A DNA stretch of 64,000 bases, from assembly GCF_000716715.1 (NCBI RefSeq), contig NZ_JNYJ01000022.1:62001-126000 (forward strand). Direction: 5' to 3'. The notes under the pieces are model-generated. The model did no database searches and was not told the DNA's origin. It worked only from the letters and a program-made list of their open reading frames with translations. Shown here one piece after another: positions 31,546 through 38,967 of the stretch; within the stretch, counting starts at the first letter, position 1; every line of letters begins with the position of its first letter. This DNA comes from Dactylosporangium aurantiacum (GTDB taxonomy: Bacteria > Actinomycetota > Actinomycetes > Mycobacteriales > Micromonosporaceae). Position numbers and translations under genes: made by a program.

Positions 31546-32553
31546 GTGGACACGGAGGCGCTGCGGTCGTTCGTACGGGCGGCGGAGCTCGGGCAGTTCC
31601 AGCACGCTGCCGCCGAGCTGGGCGTGACGCAGCAGGCGGTCTCGAAGCGGATCGCCGGGCTGGAGCGGGAGCTGGGGGTGCGCCTGTTCGCCCGGACCGC
31701 CCGCGGCGTGGAGCTGACGCCCGACGGGCAGGCGTTCCTGCCGCACGCGAGGAGCGTCGTGGCGGGCGTGCAGCGGGCCGTCGCCGCGGTCAGGCCCGGC
31801 TCGCGGGCGCTGCGGATCGACGTGCTGGGGCTGCGCAGCGCCCAGGCCGTGGTGCTGCACGACTACTGGCGCGCGCATCCCGGCACCGGCCTCGACGTGG
31901 TGACGCTCAGGGTCGACGACCCGGGTGTCGCGGCCGCCGCCGTCGCCGCCGGTGAGGTCGACGCCTCGTTCCGCACAGTCACGCAGCCGGGAGCACTGCC
32001 GGGAACGCGGCCGGGAACGCAGCCGGGAACGCAGCCGGGAGCGCTGCCGGGAACGCTGCCGGGCGAGCTGCGGATGGTCCACGCGTTCGACTCGCCGCTG
32101 GAGCTGCTCGTCGGGCCGCGGCACCCGCTCGCCGCCGCGCGGCGGCTGACGCCGGACCAGCTGCGCCGGCACCGGATCTGGGTGCCGGGCATCGCGCCGC
32201 GCAGCGAGTGGGCCGACTTCTACGACCAGCTCACCACCCACTTCGACCTGCGGCTCGACGCGGCCGGGCCGCACTTCGGCGACGAGGTCCTGCTCGACGT
32301 CCTGGCCGGGTCCGACGACGTCGCCACGCTCGTCGGGTCGCGCGACCGGTACCTGTGGCCGGCGGGCCACGATTTGCGCCGCATCCCGATCGTGGACCCG
32401 GCGATCGTGTACCCGCTGTCGCTCATCCTGCCGAGCACCAACCCGCACCCCGGCCTGCGGGGGCTCATCGCGTACCTCGAGCGCCTGCCGGCACCGCGCG
32501 AGCCGGTGTGGCACCCGTACTGGCCGACACAAAAATCACCAGGAGGAACCTGA
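31546..32553 (+). CDS. LysR-family regulator with PGxx repeat insert
   Basis: 335 residues from a GTG at 31546, chosen because the LysR HTH (LRSFVRAAELGQFQHAAAEL, VTQQAVSKRIAGLERELG) starts at once. Within the effector domain, about residues 148-172, is a run of PGTQ/PGAL/PGTR tetrapeptides encoded by 12-bp tandem repeats, longer than any linker normally at that place (between the DASFRTVT strand and the LRMVHAFDSPLELLV strand). The domain continues normally afterwards. The next gene starts at 32555, so regulator and acetyltransferase are probably co-transcribed. Confidence 0.88.
   Translation: MDTEALRSFVRAAELGQFQHAAAELGVTQQAVSKRIAGLERELGVRLFARTARGVELTPDGQAFLPHARSVVAGVQRAVAAVRPGSRALRIDVLGLRSAQAVVLHDYWRAHPGTGLDVVTLRVDDPGVAAAAVAAGEVDASFRTVTQPGALPGTRPGTQPGTQPGALPGTLPGELRMVHAFDSPLELLVGPRHPLAAARRLTPDQLRRHRIWVPGIAPRSEWADFYDQLTTHFDLRLDAAGPHFGDEVLLDVLAGSDDVATLVGSRDRYLWPAGHDLRRIPIVDPAIVYPLSLILPSTNPHPGLRGLIAYLERLPAPREPVWHPYWPTQKSPGGT
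31987..32058. repeat. 12-bp in-frame tandem repeat in the LysR gene
   Basis: Six units of CCGGGARCGCNG start every 12 bp from 31987, with a degenerate seventh at 32059. They encode PGxx tetrapeptides and keep frame at any copy number. Confidence 0.9.
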
Positions 32554-32554
32554 C

Positions 32555-33112
32555 GTGACCGGTGACCACCTCATCCGCATCCACAGCCCGCAGTTCCGGG
32601 CGATGTCCGAACGGGTGCTGCGGGCCACCGAGCTGACGTCCCGCCTGAACGTGCTGCCGTTCGACGACGAGCAGGGCAGGGCGGCGCTGTTCGAGCTGAT
32701 CCTCGGCCGGCCGCTGCCGGCGAAGGTCACCATCTACCCGCCGTTCTACACCGACCACGGGCTGCGCCTGGAGCTCGCCGAGCGGGTGTTCATCAACCAG
32801 AACTGCACGTTCCTGGACTACGCGGGGATCCGGCTCGGCGAGCGGGTGATGGTCGGCCCGAAGGCCACGTTCATCACCGTCGGCCACCCGGTCGACCCCG
32901 CCCCGCGGCGGGAGTGGCTCACCGGCGCGCCCATCGACGTGGCCGAGAACGTGTGGATCGGCGCCGGCGCGACGATCCTGCCGGGCGTCACGATCGGCCG
33001 GGACGCGGTGATCGCCGCCGGCGCCGTGGTGGCCGACGACGTGCCGGCGGCCACCCTGGTGACCGGCCCGAAGGCCACCGTCCGCCGGCGGTGGCCTTCG
33101 GGTGCCGGATGA
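32555..33112 (+). CDS. Left-handed beta-helix acetyltransferase (maltose/galactoside type)
   Basis: 185 residues from a GTG with AGGAGG 8 bp upstream. The N-terminal helical Mac-like segment (LNVLPFDDEQGRAALFEL) and the hexapeptide-repeat coil (VFINQNCTFLDYAGIRLGER, IGAGATILPGVTIGRDAVI) identify a CoA-dependent O-acetyltransferase; the catalytic His is probably in FITVGHPVDP. Acceptor is likely a sugar. Its start lies one base after the LysR stop, so the LysR protein probably controls it. Confidence 0.9.
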   Translation: MTGDHLIRIHSPQFRAMSERVLRATELTSRLNVLPFDDEQGRAALFELILGRPLPAKVTIYPPFYTDHGLRLELAERVFINQNCTFLDYAGIRLGERVMVGPKATFITVGHPVDPAPRREWLTGAPIDVAENVWIGAGATILPGVTIGRDAVIAAGAVVADDVPAATLVTGPKATVRRRWPSGAG

Positions 33113-33137
33113 GGCCGTCGCGGGCGACCTCAAGGGT

Positions 33138-33208
33138 GGGTCAGCCGCGAGCGGCCTCCAGAGCGGGTCAGCCGCGAGCGGCCTCCAGAGCGGGTCAGCC
33201 GCGGCCGG
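33138..33208. repeat. 27-bp tandem repeats between convergent genes
   Basis: Units begin GGGTCAGCCGCGAGCGGCC at 33138 and 33165 and a partial third at 33192. They fill the gap between the convergent acetyltransferase and TIM-barrel genes. No gene. Confidence 0.85.
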
Positions 33209-33248
33209 CCACAAACGCGGGCCGGCCGCGGACAGCCCGAACGGTGGA

Positions 33249-34556
33249 TCAGCCGCGCAGGGACGCCATCCCGCTGGCGCTGATCTTCGAGAACCGCAGG
33301 GAGCGGCCCGGGTCCGCGGTGCCGCCCGGGGCGTTGTCCTGCTCGTAGTTGGGGTTGTGGAAGCCCCTGGCGCCCACGTTCTTGAAGAAGTTCTGGTAGT
33401 CGATGTCGCTGCGGGGGTCGCCGAACGGGATCATCGTGTAGCCGTCGCCGACGCCGTCGGGCTGGGCGGTGGCGTCGCCGTCCTTGGCGTGGAACAGGGC
33501 GTACCGCTTGGTCTGCTTGGCGACCTGGGCGAGCGGGTCGAAGATGTCCTCGACGCGGTTGCCCTCCCAGTCGTAGCGCCAGCGGTGCTGGTGCTGCGCG
33601 ACGTGCGCCCAGTAGATGTCCATCTCGACGACGACCAGGTCGGGGTTGGTGATGTCGAGGTAGTGCTGCATGAGCCGCTTGCCGGACTCGCCGCGCACCT
33701 GGGTCGGCGCGATGGGTGCGCCGGTGATCCGGTCCTGGGTGACGGTGACCATCGGGCCGTCCTGCAGGAAGTTGTACGCCGGTGCGTGGTTGTGCGTGTA
33801 CATCTGGATCCCGGAGCGGACACTGATGGTGTTCAGCGCCTCCCACTTCTCGCCCGCGACGGTCCACGGCTCGATGTTGCGGTTGTTGGCACTGGTCGGG
33901 TCGCTGCCCGTGCCCATGTACGACATGCCGAGCACCGCGGCGAACTCCAGCTCGAGCTGCAGCCGGTCGTAGTCGGCGGTGGTCATCGCGCCGCCGGGGC
34001 TGTTCGGGCCGTTCCAGGTGTTCGGGACGAACCCGTGGTTGCCGATCGCCTGCAGGCCGTTGGCGTCCAGGAACCCGCGCAGGGTCCGCGCGTACGCCAG
34101 GTAGGCCGCCCGCGACTCGGCGGTCGTGACGCCGCCCGGCGCCGGGTTGGGGGCGGCACCGCCCGGGTTGGCGGCGTGCTGGCCGTACCCGGCGAACTCG
34201 ATCTGCTTGAAGCCGGACGCGGCGAGGAACTCGAACAGCTCCAGCCAGCCACCGGGCAGCGGCACCAGCGGGCCGAGGTCGTTGGGGTCGGCGGGGAAGT
34301 TGGGGCCGCCCAGGTAGCCCATCGTCGGGGCCACGCCGAGCGCGGCGCTGCCCGCGATGCCGACGCGGGTGGGCACGTCGCGCTGGGAGTAGGTGATCGT
34401 GCCGAGCTTGCCGGTCGGGATGAGCTTGCCGCTGGCCGCATCCGCCCGCGACGGGGTGAACACCGACGCCGGGCCGAGCGGGCTGAACGCCGCGGCCGCC
34501 GCCAGACCTGCGCCGGCCATGAGGCGGCGCCGGCTGATCCTGCTGTTGAGGGCCAT
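33249..34556 (-). CDS. Tat-exported TIM-barrel protein (xylose isomerase/AP endonuclease-like)
   Basis: 435 residues from the ATG at 34556 (AAAGGA 8 bp upstream). Twin-arginine signal RISRRRLMAGAGLAAAA, cleavage near RADAA. The body matches sugar phosphate isomerase/epimerase-like barrels (FKQIEFAGYG, LQAIGNHGF, IQMYTHNH, VVVEMDIYWAH, ALFHAKDGD), whose His/Glu/Asp residues bind a metal. Such exported proteins often sit next to ThuA and sugar dehydrogenase-like genes, as here (127 bp downstream of the ThuA gene on the same strand), pointing to extracellular sugar or sugar-acid metabolism. Exact reaction unknown. Confidence 0.85.
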   Translation of the reverse strand: MALNSRISRRRLMAGAGLAAAAAFSPLGPASVFTPSRADAASGKLIPTGKLGTITYSQRDVPTRVGIAGSAALGVAPTMGYLGGPNFPADPNDLGPLVPLPGGWLELFEFLAASGFKQIEFAGYGQHAANPGGAAPNPAPGGVTTAESRAAYLAYARTLRGFLDANGLQAIGNHGFVPNTWNGPNSPGGAMTTADYDRLQLELEFAAVLGMSYMGTGSDPTSANNRNIEPWTVAGEKWEALNTISVRSGIQMYTHNHAPAYNFLQDGPMVTVTQDRITGAPIAPTQVRGESGKRLMQHYLDITNPDLVVVEMDIYWAHVAQHQHRWRYDWEGNRVEDIFDPLAQVAKQTKRYALFHAKDGDATAQPDGVGDGYTMIPFGDPRSDIDYQNFFKNVGARGFHNPNYEQDNAPGGTADPGRSLRFSKISASGMASLRG

Positions 34557-34583
34557 TGTGGTTCCTTTCTGCGTTATCGGTGC

Positions 34584-34605
34584 GGGGTGCCGGCAGGGGC
34601 ACCCC
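34584..34605. repeat. Short hairpin before the TIM-barrel gene
   Basis: GGGGTGC (34584-34590) pairs with GCACCCC (34599-34605) across an 8-base loop. Together with the larger hairpin at 34639-34674, which carries the same GGGGTGC/GCACCCC core, it lies in the leader of the TIM-barrel gene. Confidence 0.55.
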
Positions 34606-34638
34606 CGCCGGGCGGTGCGGGTCGGTCGGTGGTGAAGT

Positions 34639-34674
34639 GCCTGGCGGGGTGCTCGGCAGGGCACCCCGCCAGGC
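34639..34674 (-). terminator. Hairpin between the ThuA and TIM-barrel genes
   Basis: Perfect 14-bp arms (GCCTGGCGGGGTGC and complement) around an 8-base loop, 10 bp after the stop of the large ThuA gene. It should end or attenuate transcription before the TIM-barrel gene on the same strand. Confidence 0.7.
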
Positions 34675-34683
34675 GGTGCCGGG

Positions 34684-37600
34684 TCAGGGCGCGCTCACGC
34701 CCTGCCCGCCGAATTCGACCCAGTTGAGGTTGAAGAAGTTGTTCGTCGGCCCGCCGGGAGCGGGTCGGAACACGAGGTAGAGCCGGTGGGCGCCGCCCGG
34801 ATCGGTGACCGGGAACGTCTGGCTCTGATAGGTGGTCGGGCCCGCCGTGGCCGCGACCGTCACCGTGGTGAGCAGCGGCCCGTCGACCGCGTCCAGGCGC
34901 ATCTCGACCTGGCCCGTGCCGCCGGACGTACGGAACGTCACCGCGTTGATGTTGGCGAGGTTGACGGTCCCGTTGAGGGCGATCCAGTCACCGTTGCCGA
35001 GGCTGCCGCGTTGCAGGCCGCCGCCGGTGTCGGCGGTCGCGGCGGTGTTCGTGCCGGACTGGTCGATCGCGAACTCCAGCTCCTGCTTCTTCTGCCGGAT
35101 GGTCGCCTGGTCGACCGTCGTCAGCGCCGGTATACCGCCGGGGCCACCGAGGTCGGTGTACGAGGCGCTGATGACGCCGAACACGTTGCCGCCGTGCGAG
35201 ACGTCCTCCTCGGAGGTCGCCAGGGTCCCGGTGCAGCCGGTCGCGGTGGACTCGGCGTGGCCGTGGCTGTCGTGGCCGAGCACGAAGGTCACCTGGACGC
35301 GGGAGCAGTCGATCGGGCCGTCCTGCGGGTCGGTGACCGTGACGGTGAACGGGATCGTGTCGCCGAACGCGAACATGCCGCCTTCCACCGGTACGGTCAC
35401 GTCGACCTTCGGTGAGGTGTTGCCGACGGTGATGGTCGTGTTGGCCGACGCCGTCTTGCCGCTGGAGTCGGTGACCGTCAGCCGCGCCGTGTACACGCCG
35501 TTGCTGGTGTAGGTGTACGTCGGGTTGGGGTCGATCGAGTCGGTCGTGCCGTTGCCGTCGAAGTCCCAGGCGAACCTGATGGAGTCCGCCGGGTCCGGGT
35601 CCTTCGAGCCTTCGCTGGAGAAGGCGACGGTCAGCGGCGCGACGCCGTCGGTCGGCGTGGCACCGAGCACCGCGGATGGCGCCCGGGTGCCCTTCACGTA
35701 GCTGAACTTGACGAGCCCGGCGTCAGGGTTGGCGGCGAAGAAGCCGTCACCGTAGGTCAGCAGGTAGAAGTTGCCGTCGTCGCCCCACATCATGTCCATC
35801 GGGTTGTCGCAGATGAACGGGCGGGTCGGGGTGGTGGGCGCCTGGCCGCAGTTGAGCAGGTTATTGATCTTGAACACCTGCCCGTTCGAGTCGAGCCGGA
35901 CCTCCCGCAGGTAGTCGCGGGTGAACTCGCCGAAGAAGATCGACCCGTCGTAGTACGCCGGGAACTTCGTCGGGTTGGGGTTGGCCGGGTCGTAGTCGTA
36001 CTTGGCCGCGCCGTGCGGGCCGACGCCACCGGTGCCGAGCTCCGGGAAGAGCTGCGGGCACGTGCCGGGCGGGCTCTTGGTGTAGTACGCCGCGCACGGC
36101 GTGCCGAGCGGGTTGGCCGCGTTGTTGTCCTGGAACGAGTACCAGATGTCCGGCTTGGCGATCGGCGGTGCGTAGGTCAGGCCGGTGTTCCACCGTGAGG
36201 TGTTGGCCGGGCCGCGGTCGGGGTTGTTGCACTCGTACGCCTGCGCCGGGCTGTCCAGCGGCGTGGAGGTGTTGAAGTTCCACCGGTAGTACGGCAGGTC
36301 CGGCGAGTAGCACAGCGGCCAGCCGTAGTTGGACGCACGCCGCACGATCTCCACCCGGCCGGTGCCGGCGGGCCCGCGGAACACCTGCGGGGTCGACGAG
36401 TCCGGCGAGTAGTCGGTGACGTAGGCGACGTCGTCGTCGTCGATGGTGATGCGGAACGGGTTGCGGAAGCCCATCGCGTAGATCTCGGGCCGGGTCTTGC
36501 CGCCGCCCTCCTCGGTGCCGGTGAACAGGTTGCCGGCCGGGACGGTGTACGAGCCGTCGGCCTGCACGGTGATCCGCAGGATCTTGCCGCGCAGGTCGTT
36601 GGTGTTCATCGCGGAGCGCCGGGCGTCGACGTAGGGCGCGTTGTAGAGCCCGGTCGTGGTCAGCATGTCGTTGTGCGGGGAGAAGCCGCCGGAGTTGCCG
36701 CCGCCGGCCGGGGTGTCGTCGCCGGTGACCAGCCACAGGTTGTTCTTCGAGTCGAAGTCGATGTCGCCCGCCACGTGGCAGCACGCGCCACGGTCGACCG
36801 GCACCTTCATGATCTTCTGCTCGGACGCGACGTCGAGGGTCGGGGTGGGGCCGTCGACGAACTTGAACCGCGACAGCTGGAAGTAGCCCTTCCAGGGGTC
36901 CCAGACGCTGGGGTCGGTGCCCGTGGTCGGGGAGTTCGCGGTCGGTGTCGTCTGCGGGTACGGCGCCTCCATGGTCAGCGGCGAGTAGTACAGGTAGACC
37001 CAGTGGTTGGTGGCGAAGTCGTTGTCGACGGCCGGGCCGTACATGCCGTCCTCGCTCGCCATGTACACCGGGATCTGGGCCAGCAGGTGGGTGGTGTTGG
37101 TCGCCGGGTCGTGCAGCCGGACGCCGCCGCGGCGGTCGGTCTGGATCACGCGGCGGTCGGGCAGGACGTCGAAGCCGATCGGCTCGTTGACGTTCGGCGG
37201 CGCGGCGATGTAGTCCATCTGGTAGTTCGCCAGCACGGTCGCGCCGCAGTCGCCGTCGGTCACGCCGGCCGCCCACTGGATCGCCCCGCCGAGGTGGGCC
37301 TGCAGGTCGGCCGTGGCGAAGCTCGCCGGCGTGTCACCGAGCCCGGTGTAGAAGGAGCGGCCACCCTGGTAGTCCTTGCACCAGGTGATCGGGTGGTCGA
37401 AGCCCATCGTGCCGCCGGTGTACGTGCTCTCGTCCACCGTGGCCAGCACGTGCGAGACGCCGCGCACGTTGGACGTGAAGTTGTACCACTGGTCCGTGCG
37501 GTCCCAGTACTCCGGCAGGTTCCCCGACGCGGGGTGGACCCGGTCCGCCACCTTGATCGTGGCCTTCGTGACGCTCGACGCGCCTGCCGCCCTGGTACCG

Positions 37601-38043
37601 AGCACATCGGTGAGGAACGACCAGTCCGTCTCGGTCTCGATCGCCGAGTGGACGCCGACGAAGCCGCCGCCGTCGCGGTAGTACGACTCGAACGCGGCCT
37701 GCTGCGCCGGGTCGAGCACGTCGCCGAACGTGTTGAGGAAGACGACCACGCGGAACTGCTTGAGGTGCGGCGCGTCGAACTTCCCGGCGTCGTCGGTCTC
37801 CTCGACGGTGAACCGCAGCTGCTTGCCCAGCTGCTTGAGCGCGTTGACACCGGCCGCGGTCGACGCGTGCTTCGTGCCGACCGACTTGGTGAAGACGAGC
37901 ACCTTGTACTGGATGCCGTTGCTGGTGGGTTCGGGCGCGGCGATCGCCGGGGCGGACGCCGATGCCGTCCCGACCAACACACTTGCAATGACCGCGAGCA
38001 GGCCGGCGAACGCGGTGACGCGACGGCCTGGGCCTCTGGTCAT
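34684..38043 (-). CDS. Large secreted ThuA - sugar dehydrogenase - PKD - CBM protein
   Basis: 1119 residues from the ATG at 38043 (GGAGGAGG 6 bp upstream). A signal peptide (VTAFAGLLAVIASVLVGTAS) is followed by a ThuA domain (about 45-270; YKVLVFTKSVGTKHAS, GGGFVGVHSAIETE, GFDHPITWCKDYQGGRSFY) and a glucose/sorbosone dehydrogenase-like beta-propeller (about 285-770; CHVAGDIDFDSKNNLWLVTG with the likely catalytic His; FRNPFRITIDDD). Then come a PKD domain (about 800-890; FAWDFDGNGTTDS) and a CBM6-like carbohydrate-binding domain at the end. ThuA proteins act on disaccharides and propellers of this type oxidise sugars with PQQ. Inference: an extracellular sugar-modifying enzyme bound to a polysaccharide. 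Confidence 0.88.
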   Translation of the reverse strand: MTRGPGRRVTAFAGLLAVIASVLVGTASASAPAIAAPEPTSNGIQYKVLVFTKSVGTKHASTAAGVNALKQLGKQLRFTVEETDDAGKFDAPHLKQFRVVVFLNTFGDVLDPAQQAAFESYYRDGGGFVGVHSAIETETDWSFLTDVLGTRAAGASSVTKATIKVADRVHPASGNLPEYWDRTDQWYNFTSNVRGVSHVLATVDESTYTGGTMGFDHPITWCKDYQGGRSFYTGLGDTPASFATADLQAHLGGAIQWAAGVTDGDCGATVLANYQMDYIAAPPNVNEPIGFDVLPDRRVIQTDRRGGVRLHDPATNTTHLLAQIPVYMASEDGMYGPAVDNDFATNHWVYLYYSPLTMEAPYPQTTPTANSPTTGTDPSVWDPWKGYFQLSRFKFVDGPTPTLDVASEQKIMKVPVDRGACCHVAGDIDFDSKNNLWLVTGDDTPAGGGNSGGFSPHNDMLTTTGLYNAPYVDARRSAMNTNDLRGKILRITVQADGSYTVPAGNLFTGTEEGGGKTRPEIYAMGFRNPFRITIDDDDVAYVTDYSPDSSTPQVFRGPAGTGRVEIVRRASNYGWPLCYSPDLPYYRWNFNTSTPLDSPAQAYECNNPDRGPANTSRWNTGLTYAPPIAKPDIWYSFQDNNAANPLGTPCAAYYTKSPPGTCPQLFPELGTGGVGPHGAAKYDYDPANPNPTKFPAYYDGSIFFGEFTRDYLREVRLDSNGQVFKINNLLNCGQAPTTPTRPFICDNPMDMMWGDDGNFYLLTYGDGFFAANPDAGLVKFSYVKGTRAPSAVLGATPTDGVAPLTVAFSSEGSKDPDPADSIRFAWDFDGNGTTDSIDPNPTYTYTSNGVYTARLTVTDSSGKTASANTTITVGNTSPKVDVTVPVEGGMFAFGDTIPFTVTVTDPQDGPIDCSRVQVTFVLGHDSHGHAESTATGCTGTLATSEEDVSHGGNVFGVISASYTDLGGPGGIPALTTVDQATIRQKKQELEFAIDQSGTNTAATADTGGGLQRGSLGNGDWIALNGTVNLANINAVTFRTSGGTGQVEMRLDAVDGPLLTTVTVAATAGPTTYQSQTFPVTDPGGAHRLYLVFRPAPGGPTNNFFNLNWVEFGGQGVSAP

Positions 38044-38967
38044 GGAACCTCCTCCGGGGTGCAGGACGAACGGACCGTCACGCGGCCACGGCGGGGTAGC
38101 CGCAGCCGGACGACGTCCGGTCGGGTGACGGGTGTGGTGGTGCGGCACGCCCAGAGGAAGGCGCACGGGGGTGTCGAAACTCCGCAGCCACTTGCCGAGC
38201 TGCGCTTCAGCACTCGCCGGGATCCCGCTCAGCGGGGCGAGCAACTGGCTCGGTAAAGCTGCTGCCGACACCGTATAGCTCGCCGGCGCCAAAAGGAAAG
38301 AGCCAACCAAGCGGAAGTTTGGTTGCACTAGACGAAACTTTTAAGACATCTTACAAAAGTTCAGCATCGATCAGCAGAACGCCTTGAGCGTTCTGCACAG
38401 GGATGCGGTACCCCTATTCGTAAGAAGCGAATACCGCGCGGCGACCGTTACATCGGGTCGCCCCCGCCGCGACACCTTGCGCGATTTCGCAGGCCAATGC
38501 CTTTCTGACGCCGCACTGCGGCACCCGGCGACACCGGCACCTCGCGCCAGCTGCCAATGCGCCAGGTCGCACTTTTGCTGAGTGCAGCAAAAGTTGAACC
38601 CTATTGCGTTGAAGCTCTGGACATCGCCAGCAGAAGGCTCTTACTGTGTCGGCCACGGGGCAGCGCCGTTTCGACGATGTGAACGAGCGGGAGGTGGCAC
38701 CCGTCGCGCTCCGGCTCACACATCCGCTGCGCACACCGCAGCCCGGTCCGACGCGGCCAGACGACTCTCCGGCGACGCTGTCCAGAGGAACCGGCCGTGG
38801 TGCGCTCCACGGGCGGAGGCGGCGGAGCAGGAGTGGCTCGCCGGTGCGGCCGGGGGGACGGGACCCTTCCGGTCGCACCGGCAGCCGTCCCTTTCCCCTG
38901 CCGTGCTCCTCCACAGCGCCCTCGCTGCACCGTTTTCGCAGTGTCTCTTTGCACAGAAGGAGTCACC
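38044..38967. other. 924-bp divergent region between two ThuA genes
   Basis: No credible gene. The centre (about 38290-38600) is strikingly A/T-rich for this genome and holds a chain of inverted repeats (listed separately). 38044-38280 and 38600-38967 are of normal composition; the latter ends in AGAAGGAG, the ribosome binding site of the second ThuA gene. Short open frames in the region lack ribosome binding sites and recognisable motifs. Confidence 0.5.
38304..38594. repeat. Cluster of six inverted repeats in an A/T-rich patch
   Basis: In order: CAACCAA/TTGGTTG (38304-38325, 7 bp arms); AACTTTT/AAAAGTT (38336-38361) with an inner AAGA-CA-TCTT; GCAGAACGC/GCGTTCTGC (38374-38396, 9 bp arms, 5-base loop); TATTCG/CGAATA (38415-38433); GCGACC/GGTCGC (38441-38461); ACTTTTGCT/AGCAAAAGT (38571-38594, 9 bp arms). 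The AAAAGTT word recurs in the second and last elements. Could be regulator sites, structured RNA or remains of a mobile element. Confidence 0.8.

Noticed and set aside
38384..38581. Possible 65-residue gene in the A/T-rich patch
   Set aside because: No ribosome binding site, no recognisable motif, and it lies across several inverted repeats.
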